DNA of 64,000 nucleotides from Cordia subcordata (GCA_028554755.1 JAPTOF010000025.1:5443501-5507500), one strand, 5' to 3'. Positions 11,287-24,383 are shown, counted from the first letter of the stretch. Made by a program: numbers and translations. The notes: generated by a model from the sequence alone, not told the origin.

Positions 11287-14200
11287 ATGCAGCACGATGA
11301 GGTTATATGGCAAGTTATCAGACACAACCACTGCAGTTTCATGGCCAAGTAACTCCACATTTCTTCTTTTCTAGTCATTTTTTTTTTACTTAATTATTTC
11401 GTCTTAATGATCCTTTGGTATTAATTTTGTGGGTATTTATTGTTTTTTTTGTTTATTTCATTAATGATGTCATTAGAATTGAAACTGGGATATTTTGTCG
11501 GAACCCATATAATGTGACTGGCATTTGCAACCGGAGCTCTTGCCCTCTCGCTAACAGCCGCTACGCCACCATTCGTGATCATGATGGTAACTATATGTCC
11601 AATTCCTACTTGTTATTATGTTGTTCATTTTCACAATTTTTGCATTTTCCCCCTTATTTTGAGAAAGAAGTAGTTCTCTGGCTGGTTTTTGTCATACTCA
11701 TAGGACAAGACTTGTATTTTGTTCATAGAATTCCTTTAATTTGGTTAATAGTTTAAGTTATAGATTGAAATATTGATGCTTAAAAATGCCGATTATTATG
11801 TTCAATTGGATGACAGTGGGATTGATTGTAGATGTTCATTAGGTAGATTCTTTAGTATTTGATTGTTTTACCCTTTTACAGGATATAACATTGGTGCTAT
11901 TCATCTTGTTGAACAATTCGTAGTTTATTTATGTTGATTAAGAAGTACAATGATGATTCAGTTGCTCAGCATTGTTTGATTCAGTTAGATAAAATTAGTT
12001 GCTCGTTTACATCTTGTGGAACTCTCCTCTTTTACCTGATGACCTTACTTGTACAAGCATCTCGTTTTGGACACTGTCAACTGCATGAAACAGTATTTAT
12101 AGATGAAACTGCTGTCAGCAGTGCACCAATATTATACAAACGACTCAGGTCTGCAGCTTGCGTTTAGTGAATATGATTATCCTATTTAAGCTGATTTCTC
12201 AGAATTTTTTCTGAAATGAAATCTTATATTAATAGAGCTTTAAAGTCATCTTAATTCCAAAAAGGAAAAAAAGTCAACTTAGTCCTATAACTATTAGGTC
12301 AGCCGAACAAAATTGATAAATGTGAAGACAAAGCAGATTGTCCATCAATATTACTTATCTGGATATTGTATACATTTTTAAATAATCTGGAGGAGTTTAT
12401 TTGTGAAAAAATGTATGAGAGTTTGTGTTCAGAACTCATTTTTTGTTAGCTTGATGTATCTAATTATTCTGTGATTCCAATTCTTCTTCTGCAGGTATAT
12501 TCTATTTATATATGAAAACTATTGAAAGGGCTCATATGCCAAACAAGTTGTGGGAAAGAGTTAAATTGCCAAGAAATTATGAGAAGGCCCTTGAAATTAT
12601 TGACAAACACTTGGTACATTAAATCTACTGTTCATTCTGTTTCTTTGGTTCTTAATTTGGGATTTTGTTCAAGGGACTAAAGTTATTTACTCTCTGACAC
12701 TAACACTTTCACTTACTTTGTGACAGATGTACTGGCCAAAGTTTCTTGTGCACAAAACCAAGCAACGGTTAACTAAGATGACTCAGATGCGGATACGAAT
12801 GAGGAAACTTGCTCTGAAAACCAGGTGTGTGTTACTCGTTGTGAAATTTTTGGCTGCAGTACCTAGAGCTTTCTTTCTCTTCCTTTGGTCATTCTTGAGT
12901 AATACTTGGTTTTGTGTTATGAGCTGTCATCGGTACATTTTGCAAGCAACTCATAAATCCACAAAGTGCTGTATGTCTAGTTTTGCAAGATAAAATAAGA
13001 CTGACCATATTCAGGGAAACGTCTTGTACATGGTCCAATGTAGGACAGCCAAGGCTTCGGAGTTTAAACTCAAATTGAGGAGATAATTTTTTACAATCTG
13101 CTTGTTCCAGTGTACGAGTCTTCTGCCTGTGGTAAATTCTAAGCTTACTAAAAATAATCCTTAGAGAGGATTGCGAACACTAATAGAATATGAGTTATGT
13201 AATTTCTCGGTAATTTTTTTATGTTTTTGTCTGTTTTGGTATTGTAATTGCTCTAATCTGTGTAGATCAGTCTCAAGAAGGAGAAATCTAATGGCCAGAC
13301 TCCAGTTTATAGTAGGACGTTACAAGCTAGACACTAGTACTAGTATAAGTTTATATTTAGCATTTTCTCAGTTTTTAGTGTACTTATTGTTTGACCAACT
13401 TAAATATTGCAGATACTTCCCTTCAACTTAAGTCTGTTACAACAGGGACACCTTATGCATCATATACACGACTGTGTATGTATTTCACTTATTATGTGAA
13501 CAAGGTCCTTCGCATATTCAGTTGACATCGTATAGCTTTGGACTGTGGAATAACAAACTGAAGTTAGTGGTTTTAGTGAGGACTTGATTCTGGACAAATA
13601 GGTAGTTTGCTCTTTATAAAATTGGATTTTCATCTATTTTCTCATTACAATTCATTATAACCTGACCCTCAGTTTGCATCTTACTTGGGATTGAGATGAA
13701 ATATCATCTGATTTTAAATGCATATACTGCAATGCCAGTGTTTCTTTAAGTGCCCTTGTTTCTGATTTTTATTTCTGGAATTCCTGCTTTCACGACTGGC
13801 CTTTCTTTTGAAACCACTAATATGTTTGCTTCTTGCTATCTGTTTCCACAGGGAGAAGATAATGACCACTCCTAGGAAGGAGAAAAAACGAGAGGCTAGG
13901 AGGGAGGAAAAGGCTGAAAAAGCAGCAGTGTTAGACAAAGTCAGTATGTCCTTGGCATATTATTATTTATGTTATGACTATGTTGCTCTTTTTTCAATTG
14001 ATGCTGCTTGTTTAAAAATAATTTATATAAACTTAATGCTGTTGTTTATATTCTCCAGAGCATTGAAAAAGAGTTGCTTGAACGCCTTAAGAAAGGAGTT
14101 TATGATGACATATACAATTATCCTGTTCAAGAGTACAATAACATTCTTGATAAGGAGTGCCTGGATGTTGCTAGTGAAGACAAAGATGAGGAGGTCTTGT

Positions 14201-15117
14201 TGACAAACTCCATATTCCTTTTCCCTTTGTGTATCTGTTTATGTTGCTTAACCATATTTTCCTTTGGGTATGAAGGCTTTTCAGTAATTGTTTTGCTCAT
14301 TTTATTTCATTTTTCATTTGAATTGAGCAGGAATATGAAACAGAATTTGTTGAAGGCTATGAAGAACTTGAAGAGGAAGATGACATGGAAGATTTTGTTG
14401 GTCTCGCGATTGGGGAGGCTGGTTCAGATGACGATAATGGTAAAACTGCTAATGCATACGTGTTAATTTTCATCAACATATTGGTTAAGGACCTATAGAA
14501 CAACTTATCCCACTAGTTTGAGTTGGCTCTATCTAATGACCCCACAAGATCTTGTTGACGAAATCTAATTTGTTAGCTTTATAGCACGCAAAATCTCATT
14601 TGAGTGAATTTTTGTCCTACTCCTCTTAATATCTTTGCAGTGGGTAACCTTTATGCCCCCACCACACCTTCTAACGTGCTTATTTGGTTTATTAACAAGT
14701 CCACTGGTTTCAGAGATTTCATTCTCGTTGAACTGTTTTGTGGAATGCATTTCTTTTAAACCTATCCCATTCAACTGAATTATGCAACTTATGGAATTTG
14801 ATGTAAGTATCGTTCTTGTTTTTGAATTGGTAACTCCAGGTGGAATGGATGATGGAGACGACAAAGAGACTGTAACAGTTCATCAAAAGAGAGGCAGAAA
14901 AGAATCTGCCTTTGCTTTGAAGAAGCTTGAGAGAGAGAAACATGGACCCAAATCAAAGAAGAAGCCAAAAGTACATGTTGAGGTAAAGAGAAAAAGTTCA
15001 TGTCATTATATATCTTCCATCCCTTTCGCCTTTCATTTACCGGATAGCTTATGCTTCATTCCGTAACTCCAGGTTGAGCATGAGGATGCTGGAGAACGAC
15101 GAAGGGAGCTGCAATGA
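11287..15117 (+). CDS. MAK16: MAK16 ribosome-biogenesis protein, nine coding exons
   Basis: Joining 11287-11348, 11477-11586, 12495-12613, 12727-12824, 13852-13939, 14059-14193, 14331-14439, 14840-14982 and 15073-15117 gives a continuous 302-residue protein; all introns are GT-AG and phases match. The start [18 protein letters not shown] is the family's usual N-terminus. It is followed by the Cys-containing [16 protein letters not shown] segment, the [15 protein letters not shown] region and the basic [19 protein letters not shown] stretch (the L28e-like and Mak16 domains). Residues about 205-240 are strongly acidic, and about 278-284 (KSKKKPK) is a nuclear-localisation-type cluster. MAK16 is a nucleolar factor required to assemble the 60S ribosomal subunit, known from yeast. 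The short last exon gives [14 protein letters not shown]. The gene looks intact and single. Confidence is high. Confidence 0.95.
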
Positions 15118-15832
15118 GAGCATGCCCTTTCTCTCATATCTAACGTGTAATCACCCAGTAATTTCTGTCTCTTTGGCGTTGGTTGCCAACTTATTCCACC
15201 TTCAGTAACATGGCTGATGGAAAAGGGAAGGTTGCTTAGAGGACGTGGTTATACATTTCTAGTCTTTTTCGTTTCTTCTTTTGCTTTTGACTTCTTCATT
15301 CACCTTGTTAGTAGAATGAAAATTTTGTAACTGGGACATTCGTCGCTGTGTTAACCTTGTAAGCGCTTGGAGCAGTGAAAATCCATTATATTTAATCAAG
15401 TAGAACATCTTTTTAAGACTTTATTCTCCACATATCAACTCTACAACATCTAAATTGCCACTTTAAGTTGTAAGAATTTGTTGTCCTCATGTTAACTTTA
15501 AAACACTGGAGATTTCCTCTGAAAGTTTTTATTGTACAGGGATAAGAGTTGAATTATGATAAGAAAAAGTTTTTAACCATCATTATCATATATTTGTTTT
15601 TGTGATATAGCATAACATCTTATTTTTCATAATTCGAAATTATAATGTGACGTATACTTTGTCGAGCATTAGTCTTTTTTTTTTAACAATTCAAAATTAT
15701 CATGTAGCATTTCTTGTTACGCGTCTTTTATTTAGTTAATAAAATAGGTATTTTATGGACTTTTAAATTTCATGTGATGCTTTAATAAATATTTAAATTG
15801 CAATTAATTTAATAATTATTACATAATTTTTA
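15118..15832. other. MAK16 3'UTR and intergenic DNA
   Basis: About 280 bases of mixed composition after the stop probably form the 3' untranslated region. Beyond about 15,420 the sequence becomes AT-rich with no gene. Confidence 0.5.
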
Positions 15833-16776
15833 GGATAAATTATTCTAGAGGTCATTATATTATTCACCTGGTCTTGTTTGACCATTGGATTATTTTTTAT
15901 TCTAAAACGACCATTAATTTTTAAAGTGGTCTTATTTAAGCCATTCAGTTATCTTAACTGATAAACGTTAATACATAAATACTTAAAAATTAAGTAGACA
16001 AATAATTTTTATTCTCTTTTTAGTGTTAATTATTTTTAATCTACTTTAATCTCTTTATCTTTATTCTTTTATTTTCTTTGTTTTCCACATTGCCATGAAC
16101 ACTTACCAAAATAATATTTTTTGTAAATATACTCATGTCTACCTCCTTTACTACTCCATATTGACTTTCTATTCAAGCTCAAGTCCTACTCACAACAATT
16201 GCTTCGCGATATCATCTTCCACTTTTGTTCCTAATGTAGCATCTAAAAAATATTATTCACTAACATTAGACTTATCAATCGAGATATTAAATTTTTCTTA
16301 AGTTTCTTACGAGTAACTATCATAATTGGATGTAACTATTACATTCCCGAATCATTCAAAGGTTAGAATTTGGTTTTCAATAGTGATAAAGATACATACA
16401 TACATACATACATACATATCATATGTATGATAAGAGCCTTGTCAGAGGACTCTAAAGTATGGGTAAATGATGATAGGCATAGAGTATAGTTGTTGATGTT
16501 AACATGAAAAAGAAAGAAAAAAGAAAATAAAAGGATAAAGATAAATAAATAAAAGGAGATTAAAAATTAATTGAAAACTAAAAAATTAACTAAAAAACTA
16601 TTTGAGTCACTTAATTTTTATGTATTTATATTTTAACCACCATTTGTTAAGTTTTTTAATGGAATGATTTAAATGAGATCATTATGAAAATTTAATGGTC
16701 ATTTTGGAATAAAGAATAGTTAAATGGTCAAAATAAGACTAGTTGAATAAGTTAGTGACTTCTAGAATAATTTACC
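15833..16776. mobile_element. Foldback-type MITE with long inverted arms and TTA duplication
   Basis: The left arm starts GGATAAATTATTCTAGA and the right arm ends TCTAGAATAATTTACC. The inverted similarity continues inward for well over 100 bases (AAACGACCATTAA/TTAATGGTCATTTTGG and beyond) and, more loosely, to about 260 bases. TTA flanks both ends (15,830-15,832 and 16,777-16,779), the duplication expected of PIF/Harbinger-type elements. A (CATA)n run lies at 16,393-16,417. No transposase is encoded. Confidence 0.75.
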
Positions 16777-17889
16777 TTAATTCTTATTTGAACTCTCTTA
16801 CTAATATTTGTTATAAAGAAAAGATGGATTCTATTCAAAATTCAGTATTGACATTTTAATTCTTCTTCAAGGATAACAAAAATAATAGGTTTTGTATTTT
16901 TTTAATATAAGTACACGTCTATATTACCAAGGCTAAAATAAAAAAAATTTCTATATATATGACTTTTTATATATATTTGTTTACATTTAAACTCAATGGA
17001 ACTGGGCCAAAAAAGGGCATGGTTGAAATCCAAAATCAAGTCAGTCTTGGACAGCAGTTTAGAAATTGATGTTCTCAAAAGGTGGAAAACATAAACCAAC
17101 GTTAATTGCTGAATTGTGAGTGAAAAAAATTATTCACAATTTTACTAAATTGAAGAGAGAATTAGACCAATAAGGTTTCTATTTCAATTTGATGGAGCAA
17201 GATAAGAATGGTTTACCTACTTCTATTATGTATCATTTATGAATGGTTTACCTACTTCAATTATGTGCCGTTTACTAAAACTTTTATCTTACCTGTCCTA
17301 TAATTGATATCAGTCTGAATAACCTCCTTGCAACATCCCCACTGTTAGATAAAGAATCCCAATGGGATATTGATGAACAAAGTCAATAGGGTAAAAACTT
17401 TACCTACTAAAAATGAACTTATAATAGCTTAAAAATTGAACTTATAAAGTACTAGTAATAACTTCATTATTTTATGTAAAAAATCCATTTTAATTAATTG
17501 AATTATGCCATTAATTGGTGCTAAATTGAGCTATTTAATTTGATTATTGTATAATGCAAGTTTGGAGAAAGAATGAACAAATTTAGAGCTAAAATGAAGA
17601 AATTAGAACGAGAAACGGAAGGTTAAAAACTTCAAAATTCACGGCTTTGAAGTGCGATTTTACAAAAAAAATTCATAACTTGAGCTACAGGACTCGAAAT
17701 GAGGCAATTCAAGATTCTACAAAAAGTTACTATCGAGAGCAACAACTTTCCTGTTGGAAGTTTTTCTAATTTAGAGGAAAAATTGATCTAATGTGTATTG
17801 AAATAATTTTATACAAAAAAGACAAGGCTACTAAAAAGTGGTGAGACCCAACTTTTAGAGTTTTGTGTAAACATTGCCTTGCAAAAGGC
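16777..17889. other. AT-rich noncoding DNA with a 35-bp tandem duplication
   Basis: No gene is seen. GAATGGTTTACCTACTTC begins at 17,206 and again at 17,241, giving a 35-bp tandem duplication (17,206-17,275). The stretch next to the MULE resumes at 25,569, so the MULE inserted into this noncoding sequence. Confidence 0.6.
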
Positions 17890-17898
17890 TGCTGCACG
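17890..17898. repeat. Left 9-bp target-site duplication of the MULE
   Basis: TGCTGCACG is repeated exactly at 25,560-25,568, and nine bases is the usual Mutator-superfamily duplication. Confidence 0.9.
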
Positions 17899-18028
17899 GG
17901 AATTTTTTTACGAATAACACAAATTAAATAATAAATTTCAAAAATAGCCTTATTTTTTGTCGGGTTTCAAAAATAGCACTTTCGGTTTTTTAATAAACGA
18001 AATCGAGTATTCAAAAAACGAAAACGTG
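17899..18028 (+). repeat. Left terminal inverted repeat of the MULE
   Basis: It pairs with 25,431-25,559 in inverted orientation with about 93% identity by eye. The inner boundary falls at the shared GAAAACGTG. Confidence 0.9.
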
Positions 18029-18044
18029 GGAAATTGGCCCCACC

Positions 18045-18310
18045 CATTTTTCGGCTATTCAATAGCCGAAATCAGGTATTGAAAAATCGAAAAATTATTC
18101 GGCTATTGAATAGCCGAAAAATGGTGTGGAATATACTCCCCTTGGTAACCTGGCAGATTCCTGGTTTTTGAACAGCAAATTTCGGCTATTGAATAGCTGA
18201 AAGTTTGTGCCGTCATCCTTACTTCCCATCAATCAATACGTGACTTACAAAGTGGCAGCCATATTCGTTTATTGAATAGCTGAAATCTATATTTCGGATA
18301 TTCAACTAAC
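18045..18310. repeat. Left subterminal palindrome cluster (CGGCTATT/AATAGCCG)
   Basis: The word TTCGGCTATTSAATAGCYGAA, self-complementary around one central base, occurs near 18,050, 18,097 and 18,180. A decayed form is near 18,270. The same word occurs near the right end. Repeated subterminal motifs in transposons commonly bind transposase; that role is inferred here. Confidence 0.75.
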
Positions 18311-18331
18311 GAACTCAGCATCACGAATGGC

Positions 18332-18339
18332 TATATAAA
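18332..18339 (+). promoter_or_regulatory. TATA box of the mudrA-like gene
   Basis: TATATAAA lies 125 bases upstream of the ATG at 18,464 and is followed by a C/T-rich initiator-like stretch. Confidence 0.55.
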
Positions 18340-18463
18340 CCCCCTCCTCTTTCCCATTGCTTGCACACATCGCTTCGTTTTTTTTTCTTAGCATATCACT
18401 AGCAAAAAAACATTTGGTTATTTGTAAACCACCCAATTTTTGGTAGCAAATCCTTAAAATAAT

Positions 18464-21047
18464 ATGAATCCAACCGCAGTAACCGTTATTTTATATTATG
18501 GAGACTAAAAAATCAACGGCCCTTTTGGTGTACAGTACGAGACTATAAAGCCAAGGCGCAAAGTCAAAATAACAGAAGAAACGTCGTACGATGAGTTCGT
18601 TTACAGTGTTTATGAGAAGCTCAATTTGCGTTACGGCGTGGACAGAGTTGTATTGCATCATCGTTTTCAATCAGCACTCATCAACTCCCAATATCTGTAT
18701 TTCAGCGTTAGTGTAGTCAGTTCCGATGAAGAGCTGCGGGATATGTACGAGATTGCTTCTCATCCCAATTACATGTGCACGGCAGATGTTTATGTGGACA
18801 TAGACACGGATGACGTGCACATTCCCCAGACAGTCAGTGGTACTCCTTATGACGAGGGTGTCCCCGATCTAAATGGAAATTTTACATGTTACCAAGATGA
18901 AGGCAACAACATGGCGACGACCGTGCCGGAGTCTTCCAACTTAAACGTGACTCCTTGGGAAATAAATAATGTGGTTGGGACATCACATGCCAGAGGCTTG
19001 CATGCGATGTTCAACTTGAATATGGACACATTTCAATCCGAGCCTGAAGAAGATTACGAGAATGTGGAGTTGAACCAACAAAATTCATGGTACGATGATG
19101 ATGAATATGATGAATATACAAACTCTAACATAGAAGGTGGTCCGAGCAGCAGTGGAGCACCTACGGTGGAGGAGTTGGATAATGTTGAGTTACAAACTGC
19201 TACGCAGGAGTACTACATGGATAGCCTGGATATACCAGCAAGCAAGCCCGTTTGGTACCCAGATAATAAGGAGCTTGCATTGGGCATGGTTTTTCCTACC
19301 AAAAAAGATGTGCAGTGGGCCGTATAGATGTACACAGTCAGCATACGAAGAGTACTCAGTCGACCGGTCCACACCGAGCTTGTACGTCGCTTAATGCAAG
19401 AGTAACAGGCGCGATAATCCATGTAGATGGTACTTGCGTGCCACTAAAAAATCCACGCACCGACAATTCGAGATTACAAAGTACTGTGGGGTACACAACT
19501 GCCTAGCTCATAACAGACGGTATGGGCACATAAATCTTACCACTGATTTGGTCGAATTTATGGTAAGACATTTTGTACATAAACCTGATTTTGAGGTCGG
19601 TTTTGTTCGAGCTCACGTTAAGGAAGCACTTCAGGCTGATATAGAAGGAATGGCGTGGGCGAAATAAGGCGATCGAACTTGTATATGGCATTGGCACATC
19701 TCATATCAGTCCCTTCCACGGTTCTTTAGAGCTTTGAAGAGAAAGAATCTGGGGACGATCGTAACTTACAAGTTCTTTCCGGGTTTGACGGCAGAGTACA
19801 AAATTTTCGACTATGTTTTCTGGGCTTTTGCACCGTGCATCGCAGCATGGAAGCATTGTCGACCTGTGATGACGCTCGATGGTACCCACTTATGAGGCCC
19901 ATACAAGGGTTATATTCTTATGTCACTGACGACAGATGCAATAGGAAAAGTTTTACCGTTGGCATTTGTCATAGTTGATGCTGAGACAACAGATAGTTGG
20001 GCATGGTTCCTAGGGCTCGTACGGCAGCATTTTCTCCATGATATGGAAGAGGTTTGTTTAATATCTAATTGTCACCCAGGGATACTTGCTGCTGTGGAAA
20101 ATATCTCGTCAGTCGGGCATTTACGCGTAAAACATCGTATTTGCCTTCGCCATCTGAAAAGCAACGTGATGAAGCATTGTCAAAACTAGTACGTCAAAGA
20201 CTTGTGTTGGGTAGCTGCAAAAGAACATCAAGTTCGCAAGCATAATGCAATAATGCAAAAAATTCTTGAAGTTGACCCCACACCTGGCGGTGTTGGGAGG
20301 AAGGCGTACGACTATTTATCTGAAATCGACAAGGAACTTTGGACCCTTTCTTCAGATGGAGGGGCCCGTTGGGGTATGCTGACGACGAATAGTGTCGAAT
20401 GTTTTAATGGTGTTCTTGTTGGTGCAAGATGCTTACCTATAACTGCGTTAGTCAGTCACACTTTCATAAAATTGGTGGAATACTTCTACAATCGATCCAT
20501 AAATGCTAGCTATTTGGTTGGACAACAAACGCTGCTCCCAAGTAAAACAAGAGAACTTTTTGAGAAGTGGGAGTCTCATTCATACTGTCACTGTATTTTA
20601 AATTTCCACTTCCCAACTTGTACGACACAGGTCTGGCGTTTACCGGCGTAATTCACTGAAAGACCTCCAACACAAGTTGTGAAATTCAACGAGAAGACAT
20701 GTACTTGTGGTAAATGGATAGCGTATCACGTGCCGTGTTCGCATGCATAGGCATTAGCACGTTATCTAAACAAACCAATCGATGGGTTAATACCAGAGGA
20801 ATATACGGTGGCAACGTACACTGCAACACACTCAATGCCGTTCGAGCCTTTGGGACATGAGAATTACTGGCCATCAGCACCCACATGGCAACTAGTGCCC
20901 AATCCAGCATGATTGCGCTAAAGAAGGAGAGGTAGACTAGGTGGTAGACATATCCCCAACGAAATGGACCAGTCGGATCAAGTTGGTCGGAGAAGGTGTT
21001 CGAATTGTCATCGGGCAGGGCACAACCGTTTAAACTGTACAAGGTGA
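18464..21047 (+). pseudogene. mudrA-like MULE transposase, degenerate
   Basis: The ATG at 18,464 opens MNPTAVTVILYYGD and hits a TAA at 18,506. The same frame then runs open to a TAG at 19,325, with the usual mudrA N-terminal region and an acidic linker. A frameshift near 19,345 moves to a second frame that carries the rest: a MuDR-type domain with CRWYLRATKKSTHRQFEI and CGVHNC; the transposase core with DGTHL (catalytic Asp codon 19,878); HRICLRHLKSN; TTNSVECFN (Glu codon 20,397); a SWIM finger CTCGKWIAYHVPCSHA; and a C-terminal zinc knuckle CSNCHRAGHNRLNC. In-frame stops lie at 19,392, 19,665, 19,893, 20,187, 20,649, 20,748, 20,910 and 20,919. The second catalytic Asp is Asn (ISNCHPGI, codon 20,067). 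Most stops could come from C-to-T changes (CAA, CAG or CGA). The gene is clearly dead as read. Confidence 0.9.
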
Positions 21048-21260
21048 TTGAACCTATGTTATTATGTCATATTTTTTAACCTGTGTTATTCATCGGTGAT
21101 TGAACCTCTGTTATGATGGCATATTAACCTGCTTTTGAACATTTGATATTATGTAAAATGATAAGACATGATAATAAGAAAAAAAGAAATAAATAATAAC
21201 AAAGGTACATCTCAATGACATGAACATATACACTCAAAACCACCCACCGACACCTAAGCC

Positions 21261-23730
21261 CTACGATGTCCGGTGCCACAATCTGGAGGGTGTCCCTTCT
21301 TTTCTCGTGGGGGTTGTCGCCTGCTTGGACCCTGATCGCGCTGGGGCTTCCTCTTCCTCAGTCCCTGCCCAGCCTAGAATGGTCCATGATGCTCGACCTA
21401 CGGAGGGTCTGGCTGGACCTGCTCGGCCTGTCCCTGCTGGCCGTATGGCTGGGCCTGCTACGTGTCGGGCTGCACCTCCGGTGGCTGTGACGGTTGAGTC
21501 TCAACCTGTGGGTCGTCATGAAGATAATCCTCAACTCGTAGCATATCATCAGGATGTTGCCCAATTCCCTGCAGACCAGATCCACTACCAGGCTACACAG
21601 GTCGGATAGGCACGAATGGGGTTGTCATGAACGAGAAGAAGGGCTGGCTGCCTGAACCGTACTGGAAGGACCGAAACAACCCCCCAACGCCCTGGCTAGA
21701 AGAAGATCGCTGAGCTGAATGAGCGGAGGGGCTAGGGGTGGCCTGAGTGGGCTGTGTGAAGAACGGGGACAGCTACGTGGGCTGACCCGTTTAATATGCT
21801 GGGATATTCCACTGCGTCGGTGGGTAAGGCCATGTGGGCGTGGGCTGTGGCGGTGTCGGCTGTGATGAAGTCGGGATATGTGGCTGCGTTGCGGCGGGAC
21901 ATCGAAGTATGTGGGCGTATCGAGCACATGCTGGTACTATGCCTGTGTCAATGTCTACTGCATCTGGCCGAATACACAGTGCATCTCTAGCCAGAAGCTC
22001 GCAGAAGAAAATGTACCCTGCGCATGCTGCTGGTACCCGCAATGTAGGTGGTGATACACGGTACCCATGGTACTAGCCTGCACACAGTGCACATCATTAT
22101 TACACTACATAATATTTACATCCTCATTATTACAAAAATTATGATGATGTTGTTATACTTTACTTGCCAAGCGATCCATGTCCCGGGACTGTGTCTGGTA
22201 GCCGGTATGCGTCTGCTTCGACAACGACTGACCGATGACGGTGATTGAGTGACGCCGGTACCACTGCATATACTGAGACAGTGGGACTACATCTGCGCTC
22301 TCCTCGGCGATCACCCTCCGCTGCTGATCCCAGAGACCACGCAACCGACCTAACTCAATAGGATCCTTTATTTTCTCTTTTCCTCGTATGTGGTCCACTG
22401 TCGTCAACGGCAGCGGTGCATCTGGGATCGACTGGCGCAAACCAAACTGCCTCAAAATCCTGTCGGGTCTGTGATACTCAACCATCCGTCCCAAGAGTAG
22501 TGGGACACATACTCTCCACCATTCAGACCCCTCCGTGCAATACAGTGGCAGCTGGTCCATGATGCTCATGTACGGCTCCCAATCAAACTGTGATGTCAAT
22601 ATTGTTGCCCAAATAAGTTAAATAGTTATTAAGTTAAAGAGTATATGTAATATGCAGTTATGCGTCTTAATATGCTTATCACACCTGATCCGGCTGCATC
22701 TTGTCTAATGCATCGCGAATCACCAACAAACCGCCGTTAGCAGTATCTCGAAACTACTTCAGCTGCTAATATATGGCACCACGGGGCTTCCCCGGTAACC
22801 CAACCCAATTACCCTCAGTCGGGTGTGATCGCCGTGCTTGCCGTGCTGGTGGCAGATGGAGTCTGGGCCTAAAAATGTCGAACCTATCGAATAGCCACCA
22901 CTACACGTAAACCAATACGTTAGTAACATTGCTATTCATAGAAATTTTATAGATACAGTATGGAATATATATGATACCTGCATCAGACTAAAGCCGCTGC
23001 ATAAATTCACTCTATCACTGTATGCAAATAGATCCAACTGATGGTAGATGGATGCAAGTGCTGCAACGCCCCAATTCAACTGTCTAATATTCCTAAAGGC
23101 GTGCAACTCAGACAACCAGTTCATGTCTCCCAGGTTGCCACTGGCGTCAGCGAACAGATGGCAGTTCAAGAAGGAGAATATCCACAAACTGGCACGATGC
23201 TGAGCCTGCTCCTGGGTGTACTCCTCTAGACGCGTCGACGTGTATACATGTCTCAACTCATGCAAGTTCACCTTGCCGGTTCTCGTATTAATGGCGTCTG
23301 GAGAAAGTGCTGCCTTGCATACATCATGGAATAGCTGCTGCCACTCGACAACTGTGCGTCGCACCTTACTGATCTCCGGCATAGGCGCACCCTGTACGGG
23401 TAAACCCCATAAAACGGTTACGTCCTGCAGTGTGATGGTGGCCTCTCCACAAGTGAGGTGGAATGTGTGCGTCTCTGCTCTCCACCGCTCAGCTAGGGCA
23501 GTAAGCATAGGATAATAAAACTTTTGCCTACCGGCTGCATAGCACCCATAAAATCCTGCAGTCGCCAATGCTTCCTGAACACGAGGATGCTCAGGCTCGT
23601 CATATAGATGTTCATCGCATCTGGGTACTCGGACCTCCCTCATATATGTGCTGCTTGTCATCAGATGAGTCCTGTGCTGAGCATAATGAACGAGAAGGGA
23701 TGTATCCTCCGGTGCTGGTCTCTGGGCCAT
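21261..23730 (-). pseudogene. Plant mobile domain (PMD, MAIN/MAIL-like) gene of the MULE, degenerate
   Basis: Exon 1 (22,978-23,730) is open for 251 codons from MAQRPAPED and carries PMD hallmarks VTVLWGLPVQG and HLFADASGNLGDMNWL. Exon 2 (22,685-22,900) gives WWLFDRFDIFRPRLHLP but has TAG codons at 22,766 and 22,754. Exon 3 (22,164-22,587) gives FDWEPYM, VCVPLLLGRMVEYH and RQFGLRQ, all typical of PMD proteins. Exon 4 starts at about 22,080 with a stop after one codon, then reads into a Pro/Gln/Thr-rich tail that can be followed to a stop at 21,261. Introns are GT-AG and phases agree. The host proteins MAIN and MAIL1 carry the same domain and act in genome stability and silencing; the role of transposon copies is not settled. 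The gene lies tail to tail with the transposase, about 210 bp apart. Confidence 0.85.
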
Positions 23731-23756
23731 AGCGTCACTTACTAACAATAAATGAA

Positions 23757-23832
23757 TTGATTAGTAAATATGTTAATAAAAATTATTATGATAATAATCA
23801 TAATAATACTCAAAATAATAATAACAATAATA

Positions 23833-23884
<52 letters not shown>

Positions 23885-24319
23885 TAACAATAACAATAAT
23901 AAAACTAATAATAATAATAATAATAATAACATTAATAATGATACAACTACTAATAATAACAATAAAAATAATAATAATAACAATAACAACAGTGAGAATG
24001 AGAATAAGAATAAAAAAACTAATAATAAAACTAATAATAAAACTAATACCAATAAAAATAATAATAAAACTACTACTACTGATAATAATAATAATAGGAA
24101 GAAAGAAGACAACTACTAAGACTACTACTATTACTACTAGCACTACTACTACTACTACTCAAAATAATAATAAAACAAATAATACAAATGACAACAATAA
24201 CAATAATAATAATAATAATGACACTAAAAAGAATAATAATAAAAGATATTTTAATAAAAATGATAATAATACCAATAATAGTAATAAAAAATAATAATAA
24301 TGCCAATAATAATAACCAA

Positions 24320-24383
<64 letters not shown>

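Noticed and set aside
11415..11756. 113-residue open frame over MAK16 exon 2
   Set aside because: It includes intron sequence on both sides of the true exon (11,477-11,586).
13808..14466. Open frames of 131 and 152 residues across MAK16 exons 5-7
   Set aside because: They run through introns; only the exon parts match the MAK16 family.
21220..22076. Plus-strand Pro/Ala/Trp-rich frames
   Set aside because: They are antisense shadows of the Pro-rich tail of the minus-strand PMD gene.
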